From Pseudomonas synxantha BG33R (GTDB lineage: Bacteria; Pseudomonadota; Gammaproteobacteria; Pseudomonadales; Pseudomonadaceae), in the NCBI RefSeq assembly GCF_000263715.2, contig NZ_CM001514.1:62001-126000 (forward strand): DNA of 64,000 nucleotides, read 5' to 3'. Under the pieces are notes generated by a model. It was not told the DNA's origin. It worked only from the letters and a program-made list of their open reading frames with translations, and ran no database searches. Positions 55,246 through 62,924 of the stretch are shown one piece after another. Within the stretch, counting starts at the first letter, position 1. Every line of letters starts with the position of its first letter. The translations under genes and the position numbers were made by a program.

Positions 55246-55410
55246 ATGTTGAGTTGGGCAATCACATTTCTGATCATCGCCATTGTCGCTGCAGTCCTGG
55301 GCTTCGGTGGTATCGCTGGCACCGCCACCGGCATCGCCAAGATCCTGTTTGTCGTCTTCCTGGTGATGTTCATTGCTTCGTTCTTCTTTGGTCGTAAAGG
55401 CCGAGGTTGA
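55246..55410 (+). CDS. DUF1328 small membrane protein
   Basis: A 54-residue protein: [20 protein letters not shown], then [15 protein letters not shown] and a second hydrophobic stretch [15 protein letters not shown] with a basic end RKGRG. This is the complete DUF1328/YtjA family pattern with two membrane helices. The family is often induced by envelope or osmotic stress. AAGGAG precedes the ATG at 55246. Its stop is two bases before the next ATG. Confidence 0.93.
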   Translation: MLSWAITFLIIAIVAAVLGFGGIAGTATGIAKILFVVFLVMFIASFFFGRKGRG

Positions 55411-55412
55411 AT

Positions 55413-55880
55413 ATGACCACTCTGCCCTTTAAAGCCATTGCTGCCGCCCTGCTCTTGGGCGGCAGCAGCCTGGCGTCGGCCGCCAATGACGGTCAGTCCC
55501 GGGCTAACGAATTGCTCAGCGCGGACCCGCAGTACCGTGAGACTTGGCAAGACGTGGTGAAGAAAGAACAGCGCCTGCCGGAATGGGTCATGAACCTGTC
55601 GGGTACGGCCGAACAAATGAATGCTGTTGAAGAGGACGGTGACAAGTATCTGGTGGGCCCGCTTTGCGAAACTGCGGATACCTGCTTGAACAAGCGCCTC
55701 ATTGTGGCCTTCAGTTTCGATAAGGAAGATGCCTACGCGATGTTGGTGGAAGTCCCAGCCGGTTTGCCGGCCGACAAGTCCCCGACACGGCATGCTGATT
55801 ACCGTTTCCTCGGTAAGCCGGATGAAGGCATGCAAAAGCTGTTGATGGAACAACTGAAGAAAGATCCGAATTGGTACTAG
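55413..55880 (+). CDS. Ivy-like periplasmic protein (inhibitor of vertebrate lysozyme family)
   Basis: A 155-residue secreted protein: signal TTLPFKAIAAALLLGGSSLASA, then an Ivy-like domain. LPEWVMNLSGTAEQMNAV and CETADTCLNKRLIVAFS align with the LPxWV and CKPHDC...RI regions of E. coli Ivy. The inhibitory loop is changed: seven positions CETADTC instead of CKPHDC, and the histidine is absent. It corresponds to the second P. aeruginosa paralogue (PA5481, Ivyp2), which is not the main lysozyme inhibitor. It may act on lytic transglycosylases or another target. The ATG at 55413 is used, not the TTG at 55407. Confidence 0.82.
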   Translation: MTTLPFKAIAAALLLGGSSLASAANDGQSRANELLSADPQYRETWQDVVKKEQRLPEWVMNLSGTAEQMNAVEEDGDKYLVGPLCETADTCLNKRLIVAFSFDKEDAYAMLVEVPAGLPADKSPTRHADYRFLGKPDEGMQKLLMEQLKKDPNWY

Positions 55881-55909
55881 GTTCCGTCTGAGACGGAGCC
55901 AGCGTCCAT

Positions 55910-55939
55910 AGAAAGAAGCCCCTGCGCTTCTTTCTGTTT
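55910..55939 (+). terminator. Terminator after the Ivy-like gene
   Basis: AGAAAGAAG at 55910-55918 pairs with CTTCTTTCT at 55927-55935, followed by GTTT. A second tight dyad, TCCGTCTGAGACGGA, lies at 55883-55897. Confidence 0.65.
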
Positions 55940-56621
55940 GCATCACTCGCCAAGGGTGGTGCATGACCAGGGGGCCGGGTTGCTCTGATCGATCAAGATC
56001 GGCGTGACCTACGGGTACAGAGAGTGCCTGCGAAAGGGCCGGGTCAGGCGAAAAGCTGCGACGCAAGTTCACAAGTCCTCAAGCTTGCTGAACTTGCGGC
56101 GGGCTTACGACTCTCATGCCCGCGCTTGGCTCTCGCTTCATGGCTCTCGCTTTATGCCTCTCATAGTCGCAATTTTGCTTTTTGCCTCTCGCCAACCATT
56201 ACCGGGTATGTCGAGGCGACCATCTATCGAGAAATTTTCATACGCGCCATAGGACATTTCCGGTGCTAGGTGGTGGATTTCTCACGCATTTCTGCCAAAC
56301 GTTGCAAGTCGTTCAGCATCACTGAGCGAGCCTGATTTGGCCGCCTCACGGCATATTCACCCGCCTGAATGGCGTATTCGAACTGACCGTTTGGACAATT
56401 ATTTTCAAAAAAAGCCATGCCGATTCGGCATAGGGTAGGCGTTTACGGCATTAGACGTCGCTCCCTTGCATGGGAATAGTTGCGCCTTTTTTCGCCTACC
56501 AGTAAGCCATTTCGGCCACGCTGCGGTGACCTTCCATGGAGGCTGATGCACACACTTTTTCGCTTTCGAGCGTTGCAGCTGGCGCATTTGCCATAAGTCC
56601 ACTTGAAGTAAGGGTAATGAC
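55940..56621. other. Long intergenic region with hairpins and a 14-nt tandem repeat
   Basis: No gene above 60 codons is convincing here. It contains a 9-bp dyad (CGCAAGTTC 56062-56070 with GAACTTGCG 56090-56098). Three tandem 14-nt units follow at 56127-56168 (TGGCTCTCGCTTCA twice with one change, then a diverged copy). A tight dyad ATGCCGA-T-TCGGCAT is at 56417-56431, and GGTAGGCG near 56434 is repeated inverted as CGCCTACC near 56500. The right end must hold the gltP promoter and leader. A small RNA is possible. Confidence 0.5.
56266..56418 (-). CDS. Candidate 50-residue small ORF
   Basis: A 50-codon frame on the minus strand within the gap before gltP. The product is acidic-basic mixed and looks protein-like (MAFFENNCPNGQFEYA..., then QARSVMLNDLQRLAEMREKSTT), with a probable C-terminal helix. 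I recognise no family. No good ribosome site precedes the ATG, and the start lies in a dyad followed by a T-run, which could instead be a terminator on this strand. Treat as unproven. Confidence 0.3.
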   Translation of the reverse strand: MAFFENNCPNGQFEYAIQAGEYAVRRPNQARSVMLNDLQRLAEMREKSTT

Positions 56622-57953
56622 ATGAAGAAGGCAAAGCTAAGCCTCGCCTGGCAGATCCTCATCGGTTTGGTACTGGGGATCGCAATCGGTGCAGTGCTCA
56701 ACCATTTCAGTGCTGAAAAGGCCTGGTGGATCAGCAATGTATTGCAGCCGGCAGGCGATATCTTTATCCGCCTGATCAAGATGATCGTGATCCCGATTGT
56801 GATTTCCTCGCTGATCGTCGGCATTGCCGGTGTGGGTGACGCGAAAAAGCTCGGTCGCATCGGCGTCAAAACCATCCTTTACTTCGAAGTGGTCACTACC
56901 ATCGCCATCGTGGTTGGCCTGCTGCTGGCCAACCTGTTCCACCCGGGCGCCGGCATCGACATGAGTACCCTGGGTACCGTCGACATCTCCAAGTACCAGG
57001 CGACCGCCGCCGAGGTGCAGCACGAACATGCGTTCATCGAAACCATCCTCAACCTGATCCCATCGAACATCTTCGCGGCGGTTGCCCGTGGTGAAATGCT
57101 GCCGATCATCTTCTTCTCGGTGCTGTTCGGCCTGGGCTTGTCGAGCCTCAAGCCTGAGCTGCGCGAGCCGCTGGTGACGATGTTCCAGGGCGTGTCCGAG
57201 AGCATGTTCAAAGTCACTCACATGATCATGAAGTACGCCCCTATCGGCGTGTTTGCCCTGATCGCGGTGACCGTCGCCAACTTCGGCTTTGCCTCCTTGC
57301 TGCCGCTGGCCAAGCTGGTGATCCTGGTTTACGTCGCCATCCTGTTCTTCGCCTTCGCGGTACTGGGCCTGATCGCCCGTCTGTTTGGCTTCTCGATCCT
57401 GAAAGTGATGCGCATCTTCAAGGATGAGCTGGTACTGGCTTACTCCACCGCCAGTTCCGAAACCGTGCTGCCCCGGGTGATCGAGAAGATGGAAGCCTAC
57501 GGCGCGCCGAAGGCGATCTGCAGCTTCGTGGTGCCGACCGGTTATTCGTTCAACCTCGACGGTTCGACCCTGTACCAGAGCATCGCGGCAATCTTTATTG
57601 CCCAGCTGTATGGCATCGACCTGTCGATCGGCCAGCAACTGATGCTGGTCCTGACCCTGATGGTGACCTCCAAAGGTATCGCCGGCGTGCCGGGTGTGTC
57701 CTTTGTAGTGTTGCTGGCTACCCTGGGCAGCGTGGGCATCCCGCTGGAAGGCTTGGCATTTATCGCCGGTGTCGACCGTGTGATGGACATGGCGCGTACC
57801 GCACTGAACGTGATCGGCAATGCCTTGGCCGTATTGGTCATCTCCCGTTGGGAAGGCATGTACGACGACGCCAAGGGCGAGCGCTACTGGAACTCCCTGC
57901 CGCACTGGCGCAGCAAGGAAGCGTTGCCGGCCGGCGAGACCACTCGCGGCTGA
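56622..57953 (+). CDS. gltP: Proton/glutamate-aspartate symporter GltP
   Basis: A 443-residue dicarboxylate/amino acid:cation symporter. Eight helices and two re-entrant loops are expected; the serine-rich motif is AYSTASSETVLPRV, NLDGSTLYQS is the substrate and cation site, and TSKGIAGVPGVSFVVLLATL is the HP2 loop. AAGGG precedes the ATG. The same gene follows the algB region in P. aeruginosa (PA5479). A strong terminator follows. Confidence 0.95.
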   Translation: MKKAKLSLAWQILIGLVLGIAIGAVLNHFSAEKAWWISNVLQPAGDIFIRLIKMIVIPIVISSLIVGIAGVGDAKKLGRIGVKTILYFEVVTTIAIVVGLLLANLFHPGAGIDMSTLGTVDISKYQATAAEVQHEHAFIETILNLIPSNIFAAVARGEMLPIIFFSVLFGLGLSSLKPELREPLVTMFQGVSESMFKVTHMIMKYAPIGVFALIAVTVANFGFASLLPLAKLVILVYVAILFFAFAVLGLIARLFGFSILKVMRIFKDELVLAYSTASSETVLPRVIEKMEAYGAPKAICSFVVPTGYSFNLDGSTLYQSIAAIFIAQLYGIDLSIGQQLMLVLTLMVTSKGIAGVPGVSFVVLLATLGSVGIPLEGLAFIAGVDRVMDMARTALNVIGNALAVLVISRWEGMYDDAKGERYWNSLPHWRSKEALPAGETTRG

Positions 57954-57974
57954 TAGCACGATTGCGCTGACACG

Positions 57975-57999
57975 AACCCCGGATAATTCCGGGGTTTGT
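57975..57999 (+). terminator. gltP terminator
   Basis: AACCCCGGA at 57975-57983 pairs with TCCGGGGTT at 57988-57996 around TAAT, followed by TTGTCGTTT. Confidence 0.85.
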
Positions 58000-58051
58000 C
58001 GTTTCTGTCAGCCCCGCTATCATTCGCCCCATCTTTCGGGGGATTCAACTG

Positions 58052-59281
58052 ATGCTAAATGGCCTGTGGCTTGGCTTCTTTGTCGTGGCAATGGTGTCAG
58101 CACTGGCGCAATGGCTGGTGGGCGGTAACGCCGGGATTTTTGCGGCAATGGTCGAAAGCATTTTCGCCATGGCCAAATTGTCGGTGGAAGTCATGGTGCT
58201 GCTGTTCGGCACCCTGACCTTGTGGCTGGGCTTTTTGCGCATCGCTGAAAAAGCCGGGATCGTCGATTGGCTGGCCAAGGCGCTCGGCCCGCTGTTTCGA
58301 AGGCTGATGCCGGAAGTGCCTGCCGGTCACCCGGCCATCGGCCTGATCACCCTCAACTTCGCCGCCAACGGTTTGGGCCTGGACAACGCCGCCACGCCCA
58401 TCGGCCTGAAAGCCATGAAGGCCTTGCAGGAACTCAACCCCATCCCCAACACGGCGAGCAACGCGCAGATCCTGTTCCTGGTGCTCAATGCGTCCTCGCT
58501 GACCCTGTTACCGGTGACCATCTTCATGTACCGCGCCCAGCAAGGCGCCGCCGACCCGACGCTGGTGTTCCTGCCGATCCTGCTGGCCACCAGCGCATCG
58601 ACCCTGGTGGGCCTGCTGTCGGTGGCGGTGATGCAACGCCTGCGGTTGTGGGACCCGGTGGTGCTGGCTTATCTGATTCCTGGCGCGTTGGTGCTGGGCG
58701 GCTTCATGGCGCTGCTGGCGACACTCTCGGCCACGGCGCTGGCCGGTTTATCCTCGATCCTGGGCAACCTCACGTTGTTTGGCCTGATCATGCTGTTTCT
58801 GGTGATCGGCGCGTTGCGCAAGGTCAAGGTATACGAGGCCTTCGTCGAAGGGGCCAAGGAAGGCTTCGACGTGGCCAAGAACCTGTTGCCCTACCTTGTG
58901 GCGATGCTGTGTGCGGTGGGCGTGTTGCGGGCCTCGGGCGCGTTGGACTTCGGCCTGGAAGGGATTCGCCATGTGGTGGCCTGGACGGGCATGGATACAC
59001 GGTTTGTCGACGCGCTGCCGACTGCGATGGTCAAGCCGTTCTCCGGCAGTGCGGCGCGGGCGATGCTGATCGAGACCATGCAGACCCAGGGCGTGGACAG
59101 CTTCCCGGCCTTGGTGGCGGCGACAATACAGGGCAGTACTGAGACCACCTTCTATGTGTTGGCGGTGTACTTTGGTTCGGTGGGCATCCAGCGCGCGCGA
59201 CATGCGGTGGGCTGTGCGTTGCTGGCGGAGTTTGCCGGTGTCGTGGCGGCTATTGCGGTGTGCTACTGGTTCTTCGGTTAA
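58052..59281 (+). CDS. SpmA/SpmB-type Gate-domain membrane protein
   Basis: A 409-residue membrane protein with two nucleoside-recognition (Gate) domains: the first half resembles spore maturation protein A (TLTLWLGFLRIAEKAGIVDWLAKALGPLFRRLMPEVP, NFAANGLGLDNAATPIG), the second half SpmB (FVEGAKEGFDVAKNLLPYLVAML, MVKPFSGSAARAM). The fused form is widespread in non-sporulating proteobacteria. It is probably a transporter, with no known substrate. GGGGG lies before the ATG. Confidence 0.88.
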   Translation: MLNGLWLGFFVVAMVSALAQWLVGGNAGIFAAMVESIFAMAKLSVEVMVLLFGTLTLWLGFLRIAEKAGIVDWLAKALGPLFRRLMPEVPAGHPAIGLITLNFAANGLGLDNAATPIGLKAMKALQELNPIPNTASNAQILFLVLNASSLTLLPVTIFMYRAQQGAADPTLVFLPILLATSASTLVGLLSVAVMQRLRLWDPVVLAYLIPGALVLGGFMALLATLSATALAGLSSILGNLTLFGLIMLFLVIGALRKVKVYEAFVEGAKEGFDVAKNLLPYLVAMLCAVGVLRASGALDFGLEGIRHVVAWTGMDTRFVDALPTAMVKPFSGSAARAMLIETMQTQGVDSFPALVAATIQGSTETTFYVLAVYFGSVGIQRARHAVGCALLAEFAGVVAAIAVCYWFFG

Positions 59282-59295
59282 GCCTTAGATTGCTA

Positions 59296-59368
59296 TCGGG
59301 GGCAAGCCCCCTCCCACATTTTGATTTGTGAATACATTCAAAAGTGGGAGCTGGCTTGCCTGCGATGA
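59296..59368. repeat. REP pair between the Gate-protein gene and the Mce operon
   Basis: GGGGGCAAGCCCCCTCCCACA around 59298-59318 and GTGGGAGCTGGCTTGCCTGCG around 59344-59364 are inverted REP heads with an AT-rich linker, very like the pair at 9796. Confidence 0.85.
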
Positions 59369-59373
59369 GGCCC

Positions 59374-59985
59374 TCAGCGTCTAGGTGCTGTATTGCCCTG
59401 CGCCACTACCCAATCCACCACCTGCTTATTCAACTGATCCCCGGCCTGGCCAAAAGCAGCCACCACCGCTGGCACCTTGGCGTCACTCACCGGCTGCCTC
59501 ACTTCAAACCGCCGGCTGGCAATAATCCGCTGATCGCTGCCGCGCACCAAACGCGCATCCAGGCGAATCACCACCTCCACCGCGTCACCCCGGTATTCAC
59601 TTTGAAACGCCTGCAACTGCCCGCCCAGCTCATAGTCGGCTTGCAGGTTGGTCTCGTCCGTACTCAGCAGCGTTACCCGTCCATCGCGTTGGAAGCCGTC
59701 CAGCAGGCGGTTGCGTAAGAGTACCGGCGCCGGGTCGCTCCAGCGTGAGTTCGCATAGCTGCTGATCAGGTTGCCGTCAGGCACCACGGCAATGCGTGGA
59801 CTGTCGAGAAACTCGCTGGTCTGGGGTTTGGCTACGCGCAGCGACCAACTCACCGGCGTGCCTTGGGTGGTTGGTTGGGTGGACACCAGGCGGTACACGT
59901 CTGACGGGTCAGGCTTGGGCAGAATCGAGCAGGCGCTGAGCAGTGCCAGGGCCACAGGGGCGATCATCAGGTAAGCACGCTTCAT
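59374..59985 (-). CDS. PqiC-like lipoprotein, ABC-type transport auxiliary component
   Basis: A 203-residue outer-membrane lipoprotein with lipobox LLSAC (Cys19). The ABC_trans_aux domain shows YRLVSTQP, SPRIAVVPDGNLISSYANSRWSDPAPVLLRNRLLDGF, and ADYELGGQLQAFQSEY. In Pqi and similar Mce systems such a lipoprotein joins the MCE tunnel to the outer membrane. It is the last gene of the operon and overlaps the MCE gene (ATGA). Confidence 0.9.
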   Translation of the reverse strand: MKRAYLMIAPVALALLSACSILPKPDPSDVYRLVSTQPTTQGTPVSWSLRVAKPQTSEFLDSPRIAVVPDGNLISSYANSRWSDPAPVLLRNRLLDGFQRDGRVTLLSTDETNLQADYELGGQLQAFQSEYRGDAVEVVIRLDARLVRGSDQRIIASRRFEVRQPVSDAKVPAVVAAFGQAGDQLNKQVVDWVVAQGNTAPRR

Positions 59986-60920
59986 GGCGTGAACTCCTTG
60001 TTCTTGTCACTGCCCAGCAGGTAACCGCTGGGGTTGGCTTCCAGGCGACGGGAGATGGCGCGCAGCGAACCGAGGGTTTCACGCAGCTCACGCACCGCTG
60101 GCGCCAGTTCGTTGAGGCCCTGCATACCGCTGTTCACCGAGTCCTGGTTGTTGGTCAGCAAGCTGTTGATGGTGGCGGTGCTTTGTTCCAGGGATTTCAT
60201 CGCCTGCTCGGCGCTGCCGAAGGCTTGCTTGCCTTGCTCGTTGAGCAGGCCATTGGCGCTGCGCATCAACACGGTGGTTTGTTCCAGCGCGGCACCCGCC
60301 TGTTTGCTCACCTGCATCAATTGCTGCATTACCACCTTGATGTCGCCGCGTTGCTCGGCGATGGCACCGGTGGTTTGTTGCAGGTTATCCAGGGTGTTGC
60401 TCAAGCGTTCGACGTTTTCCCGGGAGAACATGTGGTTGGCGTTGTGCAGCAGCAGGTTGACGCTGGTCATCAGGTCGTTGCTGTTATTGAGCAGGCGCGC
60501 GATGGGCGATGGGGACGCGATGATTTCCGGCAGGTTGCCGTTCTTGCCCTTGAGTTCCGGGCTCTGCGGGGTGCCGCCGCTGAGCTGGATGATCGAGGTG
60601 CCGGTGATGCCGGTCAGCGCCAGCTTGGCCTGGGTGTCTTCCTTGATCGGCGTCTGCCCGGCCAGGCGGATGCGGGCGAGGACGCGACGCGGGTCTTTGG
60701 GGTCCAGGCGCAGGCTGGTGACGTCGCCTACCTTGATCCCGCTGTACTGCACCGCACTGCCTTGGGACAGGCCGCTGACCGCTTCGTTGAAGATCACTTC
60801 GTAATCCTGGAAGGCGCTGTCGACGCTGGATTTGGCCAGCCACAGGCCGAAGAGCATAGCGCCGACCACCACAATTACGCTGAACAGTCCGATCATCACA
60901 TGATGGGCTCGGGTTTCCAT
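59982..60920 (-). CDS. MCE-domain (MlaD-like) substrate-binding protein
   Basis: A 312-residue protein with one N-terminal membrane helix (HVMIGLFSVIVVVGAMLFGLWLA) and one MCE domain (about 40-120, YEVIFNEAVSGLSQGSAVQYSGIKVGDV). A long helical region (about 150-290) with many Gln and Leu heptads (LDNLQQTTGAIAEQRG, MQQLMQVSKQAGAALEQTT) could form the needle-like helical tube seen in PqiB/LetB-class proteins. It is longer than MlaD of E. coli (183 residues). The ATG at 60920 follows AGGTATGAC. Confidence 0.9.
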   Translation of the reverse strand: METRAHHVMIGLFSVIVVVGAMLFGLWLAKSSVDSAFQDYEVIFNEAVSGLSQGSAVQYSGIKVGDVTSLRLDPKDPRRVLARIRLAGQTPIKEDTQAKLALTGITGTSIIQLSGGTPQSPELKGKNGNLPEIIASPSPIARLLNNSNDLMTSVNLLLHNANHMFSRENVERLSNTLDNLQQTTGAIAEQRGDIKVVMQQLMQVSKQAGAALEQTTVLMRSANGLLNEQGKQAFGSAEQAMKSLEQSTATINSLLTNNQDSVNSGMQGLNELAPAVRELRETLGSLRAISRRLEANPSGYLLGSDKNKEFTP

Positions 60921-60921
60921 G

Positions 60922-61725
60922 TCATACCTCGTTGAACGATTGAGCGGCATCCAATGCCGCGCGGCCCCGGGGGCCGTGGAAATATTCGTGAATCCAGGCG
61001 TCGTCCGTTTCCGAGACAACATCGATGGCGTCGGCCACCAGCACTTTCTTCTGCGCCAGCACCGCCACGCGGTCGGTGATGGTGTACAGCGTGTCGAGGT
61101 CGTGGGTGACCAGGAACACGCTCAAGCCCAACGCATCGCGCAGGGTCAGGATCAGTTGGTCGAACTGCGCTGCGCCAATCGGATCGAGGCCAGCGGTGGG
61201 TTCATCGAGAAACAGGATGTCCGGGTCCAGTGCCAGCGCACGGGCCAGGGCCGCGCGCTTGATCATGCCGCCGGACAAGGAAGCCGGGTATTTGTCGGCC
61301 GCTGACAGGGGTAGCCCGGCCAGGGCCAGCTTGACTGCCGCCAAGTGCTCGGCGTCGGCGCGGCTGAGGCCGGCATGTTCGATCAATGGCAGGGCAACGT
61401 TCTCGGTAACGGTCAGCGAGGAAAACAGCGCGCCCTTCTGAAATAGCACGCCAAAGCGCCGCTCCACCAGCGAGCGTTCGTGCTCAGACAGGCTCGGCAG
61501 GTTCTTGCCGAACACCCGCACCTCACCTTCGCTGGGCCGACGCAGGCCGACGATGCTGCGCAGCAGCACCGACTTGCCGCTGCCGGAGCCGCCGACCACT
61601 GCCAGAATCTCGCCTTTGTATAAATCCAGGTCGAGGTTTTCATGCACGCTCTGGCTACCAAAGCGGTTGCACAGGCCGCGTACCTCAATAACCGCCTCAG
61701 TGGGCGTACGGTGTAGACGACTCAC
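60922..61725 (-). CDS. MlaF-like ABC transporter ATP-binding protein
   Basis: A 267-residue ATPase: Walker A GGSGSGKSV, signature LSGGMIKRAALARAL, Walker B ILFLDEPTAGLDP. The Mla-type signature SGGM followed by RAALARA is present. The GTG at 61725 overlaps the permease stop (GTGA). It should energise lipid movement by the MCE complex. Confidence 0.92.
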   Translation of the reverse strand: MSRLHRTPTEAVIEVRGLCNRFGSQSVHENLDLDLYKGEILAVVGGSGSGKSVLLRSIVGLRRPSEGEVRVFGKNLPSLSEHERSLVERRFGVLFQKGALFSSLTVTENVALPLIEHAGLSRADAEHLAAVKLALAGLPLSAADKYPASLSGGMIKRAALARALALDPDILFLDEPTAGLDPIGAAQFDQLILTLRDALGLSVFLVTHDLDTLYTITDRVAVLAQKKVLVADAIDVVSETDDAWIHEYFHGPRGRAALDAAQSFNEV

Positions 61726-62870
61726 CAGCCCATCTCCATGAAGAACATCGCGGCGACCGCATCCAGCACGATCACCACAAAAATCGACTGCACCACACTG
61801 GATGTGGTGTGCGCGCCGACTGATTCGGCGCTGCCGCTGACCTTGAAGCCTTCCAGGCAACCAATGGCCGCGATCAGGAAAGCGAAGATCGGCGCCTTCA
61901 CCATGCCCACCAAAAAGTGCTGCACGCCAATGTCCGATTGCAACAGCGAGAGGAACATCGCCGGTGAAATATCCAGGGCCACCGCACACACCACGCCACC
62001 GCCGACAATCCCCGAGAGCATCGCCAGGAAAGTCAGCATCGGCAGCGCCACCAGCAGCGCCAGAACCCGCGGCAATACCAGCAGCTCCATCGGGTCCAGG
62101 CCCAGGGTGCGGATGGCGTCGATTTCTTCGTTGGCCTTCATTGAGCCGATTTGCGCGGTGAACGCACTGGCGGTACGGCCGGCGATCAGGATCGCGGTGA
62201 GCAGCACGCCGAATTCGCGCAGGAAAGAGAACGCCACCAGGTCCACGGTAAATATCGTCGCGCCAAAACTCTTGAGCACGGTGGCGCCAAGAAACGCCAC
62301 CACCGCGCCCACCAGAAAGGTCAGGAGGGCCACGATAGGTGCGGCATCGAGACCGGTCTGTTCGATATGGGCGACCATCGGCGTAAGGCGCCAGCGCTTG
62401 GGTCGAAACATCCCGCGGACGAAGGTCTCAAGGATCAGGCCAATAAAACCCAGGAGTTTCTTGGCGTCTTGCCAGACGGTGTCCACCGCGCGGCCGATAC
62501 GGGCCAGCACCTGGATGCCGGCGCTTTCTTCCGGCTCTTTGAGCGGGACGCAAAAATCATTGAGGGAGCGGTAGACCGTCTTGAGCAGCGCCCGGTCGGC
62601 GGCCGACAGGCTGCAATCGGTCTGCTCGGCGCAGTGCTGGATGCGGTCGGGGCCCAGCAGCTCGACCAGCAGTGACGCGCCGGCGGTATCCAGCGCACCG
62701 AGGCCGTTAAGGTCGATGCGGGCGCCGCCGTCGTACTGGCCATCGAGTGTGTCCGACAGCTTTTTCAGGTTGGCGTAGTGGGCAAGCGTCCAGTCGCCAG
62801 TAATCCGCAGTGAGGGCGGGGTGCTGGACGTATCAAGATGGGCTGCGCCGGCGGTCGTGCGAGTGGTCAT
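61722..62870 (-). CDS. MlaE-like permease with N-terminal STAS domain
   Basis: A 382-residue protein. Residues about 15-110 form a STAS (MlaB-like) domain (LRITGDWTLAHYANLKKL, RIDLNGLGALDTAGASLLVELLG). The MlaE permease domain follows with about five helices (AKKLLGFIGLILETFVRG, RTASAFTAQIGSMKANEEIDAIRTLGLDPMELLVLPRVLA). In E. coli the two parts are separate proteins. The ATG at 62870 has GGAG at a short distance; a GTG at 62897 is an alternative. Confidence 0.9.
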   Translation of the reverse strand: MTTRTTAGAAHLDTSSTPPSLRITGDWTLAHYANLKKLSDTLDGQYDGGARIDLNGLGALDTAGASLLVELLGPDRIQHCAEQTDCSLSAADRALLKTVYRSLNDFCVPLKEPEESAGIQVLARIGRAVDTVWQDAKKLLGFIGLILETFVRGMFRPKRWRLTPMVAHIEQTGLDAAPIVALLTFLVGAVVAFLGATVLKSFGATIFTVDLVAFSFLREFGVLLTAILIAGRTASAFTAQIGSMKANEEIDAIRTLGLDPMELLVLPRVLALLVALPMLTFLAMLSGIVGGGVVCAVALDISPAMFLSLLQSDIGVQHFLVGMVKAPIFAFLIAAIGCLEGFKVSGSAESVGAHTTSSVVQSIFVVIVLDAVAAMFFMEMGW

Positions 62871-62924
62871 AAGCTCCGAGCTTGTTTGGCTATCCACAAT
62901 GGCTACGTAATAGCACGATCTGAC

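Noticed and set aside
56004..56269. Two overlapping plus-strand frames of about 82 codons in the gap before gltP
   Set aside because: Composition is repeat-driven (14-nt tandem repeat), no ribosome site is present, and the predicted products do not look like proteins.
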